A stretch of 64,000 nt of DNA from Catenulispora sp. GP43 (lineage in GTDB: Bacteria; Actinomycetota; Actinomycetes; Streptomycetales; Catenulisporaceae): positions 1-64,000 of the forward strand of contig NZ_JBGCCT010000004.1 in assembly GCF_041260665.1 (NCBI RefSeq). The letters run 5' to 3'. The notes under the pieces are model-generated. The model ran no database searches. It saw nothing but the letters and a program-made list of their open reading frames with translations, and was not told the origin of the DNA. Numbering within the stretch: the stretch's first letter is position 1; the number at the start of each line of letters is the position of its first letter. Below are positions 51,031 to 58,404 of this stretch, in pieces. The position numbers and the translations under genes are program-made.

Positions 51031-52563
51031 TCAGTCGTCCCCCTTGCTGAACATGGCCAGCATGCGCCGGGTCACCGCGAAACCGCCGAAGATGTTGATG
51101 CTGGCCACCAGGACGGCCACGGCCGACAGCACGGTCACGGCCCGGTCGTGCGAACCGATCTGCACCAGCGCGCCGACCACGACGATCCCGGAGATCGCGT
51201 TGGTCACCGACATCAGCGGGGTGTGCAGCGCGTGCGCCACGTGGCCGATCACGTAGTAGCCGATGACGATCGCCAGCATCAGCGTCGAGAAGTGCGCCGG
51301 GATCGGCGCCGGTGCGGCGGCCAGCACCAGGAGGAAGGCCGCGAGGCCGCCGCCGAGCAGGCCCCACTTCACCGCCGGGCTGGTCGTCTTCTCCGCCTTC
51401 GCCACGGCCGGGGCGGGTGCGGCCGGCGTCCGGGCCGGGCTGGCGGACACCTGGACCGGTGGCGGCGGCCAGGTCGACTCACCCTGCCGGACCACCGTGA
51501 TCGAGCGTTGCACGACGTCGTCGAAGTCCAGGACCAGCTCGCCGTCCTTGCCCGGCGTCATCAGCTTGAACAGGTTGACCAGGTTGGTGCCGTACAGCTG
51601 CGAGGCCTGCGCGGGCAGCCGCCCGGCGAGGTCGGTATAGCCGATGACGGTCACCCCGTTGGCGGTGACGACCGCCTGGTCCTTGACGGTGCCCTCGACG
51701 TTGCCGCCGTTGGCCGCGGCCATGTCGACGATCACCGAGCCCGGCTTCATCGAGGCCACCATCTCCGCGGTGATGATGCGCGGCGCCGGGCGGCCCGGGA
51801 TCAGGGCCGTGGTGACGATGATGTCGACGTCCCGGCACTGGTCGGCGTAGAGCTGCGCCTCCAGGACCTTGTAGTCGGCGCCCATCTCCTTGGCGTAGCC
51901 GGTGGCCGACACCTCGACCTCGGGCGAGGTGATCGACAGGTATTCCCCGCCGAGCGACCTCACCTGGTCGGCCACCTCCGGACGCGGATCGGTGGCGCGC
52001 ACGATCGCGCCCAGCGAGCCCGCCGCGCCGATCGCCGCCAGCCCCGCGACTCCGGCGCCCACCACGAGCACCTTCGCCGGCGGGACCTTGCCCGCGGCGG
52101 TGACCTGGCCGGTGAAGAACCGGCCGAACACGTGCGCCGCCTCCACGACCGCCCGGTAGCCGGCGATGTTGGCCATCGACGACAGCACGTCCAGGGACTG
52201 GGCCCGCGATATGCGCGGCACGGCGTCCATCGACAGGGCGGTGATCGGGCGCCGGCCCAGATCCTCGACCGTCTCCGGGTTCAGCGCCGGGGCCAGCAGC
52301 GCGATCACCGTCGCGCCGTCCTCGACCGCGTCGAGCTGGACCGCGGTCGGGGCGTTGACGCCGATGACGACGTCGGCGTGCACCACTGAGCCGACGGTCG
52401 CTCCCGCTTCGGCGTACGCGCTGTCGAAGAAGCCGGACTTCTCCCCCGCACCGGGCTCGACGATCACGTCGTATCCCAGCTTCAGCAGCTGGGCGGCGGT
52501 CGCGGGGGTGGCGGCGACCCGGGTCTCCCCGGCGCGCGCCTCTTTGAGCACCCCGATCAGCAC
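51031..52563 (-). CDS. pntA: NAD(P) transhydrogenase alpha subunit
   Basis: The 510-residue protein holds the NAD(H)-binding domain I (about 1-375, alanine-dehydrogenase-like: [15 protein letters not shown] at the start, [18 protein letters not shown]-type region seen as [13 protein letters not shown]) and a four-helix membrane segment (about 400-505) fused in one chain as in E. coli. The start GTG 52563 lies inside the end of a short upstream leader frame (52557-52637), with GGAGCTG as the ribosome site, so initiation may depend on leader translation. Confidence 0.95.
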   Translation of the reverse strand: MLIGVLKEARAGETRVAATPATAAQLLKLGYDVIVEPGAGEKSGFFDSAYAEAGATVGSVVHADVVIGVNAPTAVQLDAVEDGATVIALLAPALNPETVEDLGRRPITALSMDAVPRISRAQSLDVLSSMANIAGYRAVVEAAHVFGRFFTGQVTAAGKVPPAKVLVVGAGVAGLAAIGAAGSLGAIVRATDPRPEVADQVRSLGGEYLSITSPEVEVSATGYAKEMGADYKVLEAQLYADQCRDVDIIVTTALIPGRPAPRIITAEMVASMKPGSVIVDMAAANGGNVEGTVKDQAVVTANGVTVIGYTDLAGRLPAQASQLYGTNLVNLFKLMTPGKDGELVLDFDDVVQRSITVVRQGESTWPPPPVQVSASPARTPAAPAPAVAKAEKTTSPAVKWGLLGGGLAAFLLVLAAAPAPIPAHFSTLMLAIVIGYYVIGHVAHALHTPLMSVTNAISGIVVVGALVQIGSHDRAVTVLSAVAVLVASINIFGGFAVTRRMLAMFSKGDD

Positions 52564-52637
52564 GGCAGCTCCACCAAGGGCTTGCCGGCTTTGCCGATCG
52601 GGGATGGTGCGGTGGCGACGGTGACGGCTTCGAGCAT
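52557..52637 (-). CDS. 26-residue leader ORF overlapping the pntA start
   Basis: ATG 52637 has a near-perfect GGAGGAG site 6 bases upstream, better than that of pntA. The frame encodes 26 residues ([20 protein letters not shown] and on) and its TGA at 52557-52559 lies just past the pntA GTG at 52563, in another frame. This geometry fits translational coupling or a regulatory leader peptide; conservation is unknown. Confidence 0.5.
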   Translation of the reverse strand: MLEAVTVATAPSPIGKAGKPLVELPC

Positions 52638-52841
52638 CGTTACTCCTCCACGGGAAACGGGACGGACGTACGCGAGCTGACGATCAGGGCGACCCGTCAA
52701 CTACTTTCCCCGACGACGTCCGCCTTCACGCAGCTGGGGGGTGTGTGAGATCGGTCATGTACCAGCGCATCTCAGGGTTCGTCCATACGCACCGGTACGC
52801 ATAGCCCGGCGCGCCGCGAGTGCCGACCATGGATGACGGGG

Positions 52842-52857
52842 GGTCGCACAAGCGACC
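52842..52857 (+). promoter_or_regulatory. Small hairpin in the lanthipeptide leader region
   Basis: GGTCGC and GCGACC pair around an ACAA tetraloop, 36 bases before the precursor ATG. It lies in the 256-base gap between pntA and the precursor gene, where I see no clear -35/-10 pair. It may be part of the 5' untranslated region. Confidence 0.35.
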
Positions 52858-52893
52858 AACCAGTCCATACCGCCATGAATCCTTGGAGGAATC

Positions 52894-53010
52894 ATGAACA
52901 ACGTCCTGGGCCTGGCCGAGCTCGTGATCGACGACGACACCGAGCGCGGCCTGTTCGGCACCCCGTCGTTCAGCTGCGGCCAGACGAGCGCGGTCAGCGA
53001 CCACTGCTGA
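52894..53010 (+). CDS. lanA: Class III lanthipeptide precursor
   Basis: A 38-residue precursor with a TTGGAGG site before ATG 52894. The leader (about 1-18) is amphipathic and acidic (VLGLAELVIDDD), the type recognised by class III synthetases. The core begins near Gly19 and contains Thr23, Ser25, Ser27, Cys28, Thr31, Ser32, Ser35 and the terminal Cys38. Ser32-x2-Ser35-x2-Cys38 is a labionin-type ring motif, and because Cys38 is the last residue it is a suitable substrate for the LanD flavoprotein encoded two genes downstream. The sequence resembles catenulipeptin-family precursors. Confidence 0.9.
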   Translation: MNNVLGLAELVIDDDTERGLFGTPSFSCGQTSAVSDHC

Positions 53011-53027
53011 CCGACCATCTCCCCGAG

Positions 53028-53057
53028 GTGCCGGCCGGCCGCACGGCCGGCCGGCAC
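53028..53057 (+). terminator. Hairpin between precursor and synthetase genes (possible attenuator)
   Basis: A perfect 14-bp stem (GTGCCGGCCGGCCG at 53028-53041 with CGGCCGGCCGGCAC at 53044-53057) has a 2-base loop as drawn and starts 17 bases after the lanA stop. Such hairpins allow partial read-through so that precursor mRNA exceeds enzyme mRNA. Confidence 0.75.
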
Positions 53058-53101
53058 CGCCGTGTGGGAGCCCGAATCCAAGGGATGTGTGGGGGAGAAC
53101 G

Positions 53102-55681
53102 ATGCGCAGGTTCGATGGGTATGTCAGCGCCGCGAAGGCGGATCCGCGGTTCTACGACGTCCTGGCGCGGCTGGCGACCGAGGACGACCTCGCCGCGCGG
53201 ATGGCCGTGGGGATCGGCAGGAACGCCGAGGTCCACATCACGGACATCTGGGCGGTCGCGCGGTCCGGCCGGCTTCCGGAGCTGCCCGACCACGGATGGA
53301 AGATCCATGTCTCGGCGCGGGCCGACCAGGCGCCGGCGGCGCTGGACGCGGTGTGTGCCCACTTCCGGGACAAGCCCTTCAACTTCAAGTGCCTGCGGGA
53401 CCTCCGCTTCGTCCGGATGAGCTCGGCCCGCTGGTGGGCCCCGGGACAGGTCGGCAAGGTCATCGCGATCTATCCGCGCTCCGCCGAGGAGTGCCGCGAG
53501 CTGCTCGCCGAGCTCGCACCGTCACTGAAGGACATCCGCGGCCCGTATGTGCTCACGGACCGCCGCTACGAAGGCTCCGAAGCGCTGTTCTACCGCTACG
53601 GCGAGTTCCGCGCGCTGGGCCGGCGCAGCCCCGACGGTGACCGGATCCCGATCGTCACCGGCCCGCACGGCCAGACCTGGCGCGACGAGCGCGCCCCGGT
53701 CTACCGCCGGCCGCCGTGGGTCGACGAACTGCTTCCGGAGGATGAGGCGGAGGCGGAACAGCAGTCTCATACGCTGCACGGCTACCGGGTTATCAGGCTT
53801 CTGCACTACTCCGGGACCGGCGGCGTCTACCTTGCCGAGCGGGTCAGCGACGGTCGCCAGGTGGTCCTGAAGGAGGCACGCGCCGAAACCGGCTTCAGCG
53901 AGACCGGAACCACCGCGCAGGACCGGCTCCGCCGCGAGTTCGACGCCCTGACCCGGCTCAAGGGCAGCGGTGTGGCGCCGGAGCCGATCGAGCTGTTCGA
54001 GGAGTGGGAGCACCTGTTCCTGGCCGAGGAGTTCATCGACGGCCTGGCCCTGATCAGCTTCATCGGGGCGAACCACCCGCTGACCCGCAACATCGACGAC
54101 CCGGGCACCGTACGGCGCTACCGGTCGGTCATCGCCTCGACCGTGGCGGGCCTGCGCCGCGCGATCGAGGCCTGCCACGCCGTCGGCCTGACCTACGGCG
54201 ACCTGTCGCTCACCAACATCATCGTCGACCCGCGGACCCATGACGTGCGCCTGATCGACTTCGAGTCCGTACGGCCGCTGGCGGAGGACCAGGAAGGCTA
54301 TCCGCACACAGCGGGGTTCGCACCGGCCGACACCGCCGGCATCCGCGACGGCCGGATCATCGACGGCTACGGCATCGACGCGGCGGAGCTGGCGATGCTC
54401 ATGCCCCGCCCCACCTACCGCGACCTGGACGCCGCGGCGTTGGCGCGGTCCGCGCAGTTCCTCGCCGAACGCCTCGGCCGCCCCGTCGGGGAGCTGCTCG
54501 ACCGTCTGGGGATCGCCACCGACACCGCGCTGGACGAGCTGCCCGGCCCGGCCGAGCTCGCCGCGCGGGCCATGGACTTCGCCGCCGCGGTGGCGACCCC
54601 GGAGCGCGACGACCGGCTCTTCCCGGCCGATCCCGCGGCCACGGCGACGAATCCCTGGTCGGTCGCCTATGGCGCGGCCGGCGTCGTCAGGGCTCTACAT
54701 CGCATCACCGGCGAGGTCCCCGAGCCGGTCCGGGACTGGATGCGCCGGTCGGGCCCGGCTTTGGCGAAGGTCCCGCCCGGGCTGTACACGGGCCGCGCCG
54801 GGGTGGCGTGGACGCTGCACGACATCGGCGAGACCGAGTGGGCCCGCGAGATCCTGGACTCGGCGCTGGCCGATGCCGCGGGCTGGCCGGAGATGCCGGC
54901 AGACATCCTGTCGGGCTGGGCCGGAATCGGGACGGCGTGCCTGGCGCTGGGCAGTGCGCCGGGCGGCGAGCGCTTCCTGGAGCACGCCGAACGCATCGGC
55001 CGCGACCTCGCCGCCTCGGGCCAGGACGACGGCCAGGGCCTGCACTGGCCGGTCGCCGGACGGACCTCCCGACCGGTCGGCTACGACCGGGGCTCGGCCG
55101 GTGTCGCCACGTTCCTGCTGTCCCTGTCCTGCCTGACCGGGGACAAGCGCCACCTGAGGATCGGCCGCCGCGCGCTCGATCACGACCTGGCCCAGGCCAT
55201 CGAGCACGACGACGTGATGGTGTCGTTCCCACAGCGGGTCGGCGGCGGCACGTCCACCCCGTACTGGTCCGGGGGCGCCGCCGGCATGGGGACGGCGCTG
55301 GTGCGGTTCTGCCGCGTGACCGGCGATCCGCGGCTGCGCGCGCTGCTGGACCGGCTGATGCGGTCGCGGGTCGCCGGGATGAGCGTCAGCCCGGCGCTGT
55401 TCAACGGCATGGCGGGGATGGCGAACGCGGCTCTGGACTACGCCGAGCTGCTCGACGCGCCGGAGTACCGGCAGAACGCGACGCGCATCTGCGCGGCGAT
55501 CCGCAGCCTGGCGAGTCTGCAACCGGAAGGAGTGGCGTTCCCCGGCGAGTCCCTGGTGCGGTTCAGCACCGACTACGCCACCGGCAGCGCGGGGATCGCG
55601 CTGGTCCTGGACCGCCTGGAGCGCACGCCCGGCGATTTCAACTTCACCGTCGACCACTTGCTGGACGGCCACCATGCTTGA
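53102..55681 (+). CDS. lanKC: Class III lanthipeptide synthetase (LanKC)
   Basis: An 859-residue trifunctional enzyme: N-terminal phospho-Ser/Thr lyase domain (about 1-215), Ser/Thr kinase-like domain (about 225-480; Lys in VVLKEARA, catalytic YGDLSLTN and metal-binding IDFES) and a LanC-like cyclase domain (about 510-859; GLYTGRAGVAWTL, GSAGVATFLLSL, NGMAGMANAALDY) lacking the Cys-Cys-His zinc ligands, which defines class III. It phosphorylates and eliminates core Ser/Thr, then guides labionin/lanthionine closure. ATG 53102 follows GGGGGAG. Its end overlaps lanD by 8 bases. Confidence 0.95.
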   Translation: MRRFDGYVSAAKADPRFYDVLARLATEDDLAARMAVGIGRNAEVHITDIWAVARSGRLPELPDHGWKIHVSARADQAPAALDAVCAHFRDKPFNFKCLRDLRFVRMSSARWWAPGQVGKVIAIYPRSAEECRELLAELAPSLKDIRGPYVLTDRRYEGSEALFYRYGEFRALGRRSPDGDRIPIVTGPHGQTWRDERAPVYRRPPWVDELLPEDEAEAEQQSHTLHGYRVIRLLHYSGTGGVYLAERVSDGRQVVLKEARAETGFSETGTTAQDRLRREFDALTRLKGSGVAPEPIELFEEWEHLFLAEEFIDGLALISFIGANHPLTRNIDDPGTVRRYRSVIASTVAGLRRAIEACHAVGLTYGDLSLTNIIVDPRTHDVRLIDFESVRPLAEDQEGYPHTAGFAPADTAGIRDGRIIDGYGIDAAELAMLMPRPTYRDLDAAALARSAQFLAERLGRPVGELLDRLGIATDTALDELPGPAELAARAMDFAAAVATPERDDRLFPADPAATATNPWSVAYGAAGVVRALHRITGEVPEPVRDWMRRSGPALAKVPPGLYTGRAGVAWTLHDIGETEWAREILDSALADAAGWPEMPADILSGWAGIGTACLALGSAPGGERFLEHAERIGRDLAASGQDDGQGLHWPVAGRTSRPVGYDRGSAGVATFLLSLSCLTGDKRHLRIGRRALDHDLAQAIEHDDVMVSFPQRVGGGTSTPYWSGGAAGMGTALVRFCRVTGDPRLRALLDRLMRSRVAGMSVSPALFNGMAGMANAALDYAELLDAPEYRQNATRICAAIRSLASLQPEGVAFPGESLVRFSTDYATGSAGIALVLDRLERTPGDFNFTVDHLLDGHHA

Positions 55682-56225
55682 CCGTGCCCTGTCAGTGATC
55701 GTCTGCGGATCCAGCGCCGCGTTGTCGCTGCCGCACTACCTGTCCAGGATCCGGCGGCAGATCGGCGAGGAGCCGATCAGGGTCCTGGTGACGCACTCCG
55801 CCCAGCGGTTCGTCTCGCCGGACATCGTGAACTGGTATGCCGACGAGTGCTTCGCCGGCGAGGATCCCCGGCTGAATCCGACCGAGTTCGCGCTGCGTTC
55901 CCGGGGCGTGGTCGTGCTGCCGGCCACCGCCCACACGCTGGCCGCCGCGGCGGTGGGGCTGGCCGGCACGCCCGCGCAGACCGTGTTGCTGACGGCCGAG
56001 CCGCCGACGCTGTTCTTCCCCAGCATGAACCAGGTGATGTGGCGGCGGGGCACCACGCGCGAGCATGTGAGCGTGCTGCGCGCCGAGGGGCACGTGGTCG
56101 TCGATCCGCAGCCCGGGCAGGCGTACGAGATGTGGCAGCGGCGCATCGTGGAGAGCCTGATCATGCCGGGGCCGGACGAGGCCGCGGCGATCGTCGGCCG
56201 CTGGTGGGAGCAGCGTGATGGCTGA
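55674..56225 (+). CDS. lanD: LanD-like flavoprotein cysteine decarboxylase
   Basis: A 183-residue EpiD/HFCD-family FMN protein that should oxidatively decarboxylate the C-terminal cysteine of the modified precursor to an aminoenethiol. It shows the N-terminal VCGSSAAL loop, VLVTHSAQRFVSPDIV with the active-site His, the PATAHT flavin motif (PASANT in EpiD) and the MNQVMW substrate clamp. It overlaps lanKC by 8 bases and the exporter gene by 8 bases, so it belongs to the core operon. Together with a class III synthetase this predicts an avionin-type product. Confidence 0.9.
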   Translation: MLDRALSVIVCGSSAALSLPHYLSRIRRQIGEEPIRVLVTHSAQRFVSPDIVNWYADECFAGEDPRLNPTEFALRSRGVVVLPATAHTLAAAAVGLAGTPAQTVLLTAEPPTLFFPSMNQVMWRRGTTREHVSVLRAEGHVVVDPQPGQAYEMWQRRIVESLIMPGPDEAAAIVGRWWEQRDG

Positions 56226-57504
56226 CCGGGCGGCGCGGACGTTGTTCGGCGACACGACGTTCCGGAGGCTGTGGATCGGGGCCGGGCTCTCGGCGTTGGG
56301 ATCGCAGTTCACCGCCTTGGCCGTCCCGCTGCTCGTCCTGCGCCAGACCGGCTCGCCGCGGCTCGCGGGGGTGGTCGCGACGTGCCGGTTCGTGGTCTTC
56401 TTCGCGGTGCAGCTGCCGTGCGGCGTCATCGCCGACCGGCTTGCGCGGCGGGCGGTACTGCTGACCGCCGACGCCGTCCGGGCGGTGGCGCTGGCGGTGA
56501 TGACCGGGGCCGCTCTCAAGCGGCCGGGGGACATCGTTCTGTGGCTGATCATCTGCCTCACCGCCGAGGGCGTGTTCAGCGCGGCGGCCAACGTGGCGGC
56601 GATGGCGGCGATGCCGGAAGTCGTGCCGGAACCGCGCCGGGCCACGGCGTTGGCGCTGGGACAGATGCAGGGTGCTGCGGTCCAGCTGGCCGGACCGCTG
56701 CTGGGCGGCCTGCTGTTCGCCGCCGGCCCCGCCGTGCCCTTCGCCGTCGACGCCGCGAGCTATCTGGCCAGCCTGGCGCTGCTGCTACTGGTCCGCCGGC
56801 CGCTCGGCGGTGGCGGGAAGGACGAGGACTTCACGCTGCGCGGGGATCTCGTGGTCGGGCTCGCCTTCGTCCGCCGCTCGCGCTATCTCATGATCCTGAT
56901 GCTGTGGTCGGCGCTGATGAACTTCGGCACGGCCGGCCTCGGCTTCGTCGTGGTGGTGGCGGTGGGCGGCGAGCACCACGGACGGCTGCTGGGTCCGGCC
57001 CTGGCGCTGGCGGCGCTGGGCAGCATGGCCGGGGCCGCGCTCGCGCCCCGGTTCGGGGAGGTGGACGAGGACCGGATCATCAGAAGCGTCACCGCGGGGA
57101 TCGTGCTGCTCACGCTCGGCGCCACGGCCGCTGCCGAACCGGTCGTCGTCGCGGCCTGCTTCGCCGGCGTCGCGCTCCTGGGACCGATCGTGGTGATCCC
57201 GAAGAACGTCCGGGTCTACACGCTCGTGCCGGCTGAGCTGACCGGCCGGGTGCAAGGAGCGCTGTTCCTCATCGGCGGAAGCCTCTATCCGTTCGCGGCG
57301 CTGGTCAACGGATTCCTCGTCGAGCGCTACTCGACGCGCGCCGCGCTGGGACTGGACTGCGCGGTGCTGTCCGTCGTGCTGGCTCTCAGCATGGCGCCGG
57401 CCTTCCGCCGCACGACCGCGCTGGCCGAGGCGCACCCGGCAGCTCCTGATCTGTCGGCTGTTCCGCTGAGTGGAACACATGACGCGCATATCGGACGCGG
57501 GTGA
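56218..57504 (+). CDS. MFS exporter of the lanthipeptide cluster
   Basis: The 428-residue protein is a 12-helix major facilitator of the enterobactin/macrolide exporter branch (MFS_3-like): FRRLWIGAGLSALGSQFTALAVPLLV at the first helix pair, the GVIADRLARRAVL motif-A loop and ELTGRVQGALFL in the second half. MFS transporters instead of ABC transporters are less usual for lanthipeptides; here it is translationally coupled to lanD, so export of or immunity to the product is likely. Confidence 0.85.
   Translation: MADRAARTLFGDTTFRRLWIGAGLSALGSQFTALAVPLLVLRQTGSPRLAGVVATCRFVVFFAVQLPCGVIADRLARRAVLLTADAVRAVALAVMTGAALKRPGDIVLWLIICLTAEGVFSAAANVAAMAAMPEVVPEPRRATALALGQMQGAAVQLAGPLLGGLLFAAGPAVPFAVDAASYLASLALLLLVRRPLGGGGKDEDFTLRGDLVVGLAFVRRSRYLMILMLWSALMNFGTAGLGFVVVVAVGGEHHGRLLGPALALAALGSMAGAALAPRFGEVDEDRIIRSVTAGIVLLTLGATAAAEPVVVAACFAGVALLGPIVVIPKNVRVYTLVPAELTGRVQGALFLIGGSLYPFAALVNGFLVERYSTRAALGLDCAVLSVVLALSMAPAFRRTTALAEAHPAAPDLSAVPLSGTHDAHIGRG
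57460..57476. promoter_or_regulatory. Imperfect palindrome before the LuxR gene
   Basis: GTTCCGCT and AGTGGAAC pair at 7 of 8 positions around one central base, inside the last codons of the exporter gene and about 90 bases before the regulator start. It could be an autoregulatory operator. Confidence 0.3.
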
Positions 57505-57567
57505 ATATTCTCTGCGCATCGGCCTGACCGCCCACGGCAGGCGCTGGACATCGGGGGAGGAAGAACG

Positions 57568-58404
57568 ATGTCGGCTTCGGAGCTGTCGCGCGGCGAACTT
57601 GCGAAGGTCCTGGACCTGGCGGTGTTCCTGCTGGAGACCGCGGACCGGGTCGAGCCGGTCCAGTCGATGCGGTCCCATCTGGCCGAGCACTTCTGCTTGG
57701 AACCCGGCGCCATCGTCCTGAGCCGGGACGCGATATGGGACCAGATCTCGTGCCCGGACAGCGAATGCCGGCACGACGGCGTCTGGCCGCTGCTGGACCG
57801 CCATCCGCTGGTGGCGCACTACGCACGGACCCGGGATGAGCGCATCCTCGCCCCCAGCGGCACCGCCCGGTCCGACCTGGCCTGGTCGCCGAGCTGGGAC
57901 GAACTCGTGCGGGAGGCCATCGGGTGCGAGACATACCTGTCGATGCCGCTCCCGGCCCCGGCGGGTCAGTCCCACTTCTACATCCTCGGGACATCCCGCC
58001 GCGGGTTCCCCTGGCACCGATCCCTCCTGGCGACCCTGAAGCCGTTGACGGCGGCCGCGGTGAAGAAGTCGCTCAGCACCCACCGCGCGGGTTCGGAACC
58101 TCTGAACCCTGATTCGCCGACGGGCGGGAAAATCAGCATCCTGACCCAACGCGAGCACCGCGTCCTCGAACTCCTGGCGCAGTCCCTGACCGTGGACGCG
58201 ATGGCCCACCGCCTGGAGTGTTCCAAGCGCACAGTGCACAAACACCTGCAGAACATCTACCGCAAGCTCGGGACGGTGGACCGATTGCAGACGGTGCTGG
58301 CGGCTCAGGAACTGGGCCTGGTCGGCATTCCGGCTGCTCCTGGCGGCTCATCCGCCGACATGGATGTGCGCAGCCCAGAGGCTGGGCCGGCCCGGGTTGC
58401 GTGA
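57568..58404 (+). CDS. LuxR-family transcriptional regulator
   Basis: A 278-residue regulator with a GAF-like N-terminal region (about 1-170) and a C-terminal LuxR/GerE helix-turn-helix (about 188-250: LTQREHRVLELLAQSLTVD, RTVHKHLQNIYRKLGTVDR). A strong GGGGGAGGAAG site precedes the ATG. Coming 64 bases after the exporter it is probably the pathway-specific activator of the lanthipeptide cluster. Its last 57 bases overlap the convergent TPR-CHAT gene. Confidence 0.88.
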   Translation: MSASELSRGELAKVLDLAVFLLETADRVEPVQSMRSHLAEHFCLEPGAIVLSRDAIWDQISCPDSECRHDGVWPLLDRHPLVAHYARTRDERILAPSGTARSDLAWSPSWDELVREAIGCETYLSMPLPAPAGQSHFYILGTSRRGFPWHRSLLATLKPLTAAAVKKSLSTHRAGSEPLNPDSPTGGKISILTQREHRVLELLAQSLTVDAMAHRLECSKRTVHKHLQNIYRKLGTVDRLQTVLAAQELGLVGIPAAPGGSSADMDVRSPEAGPARVA

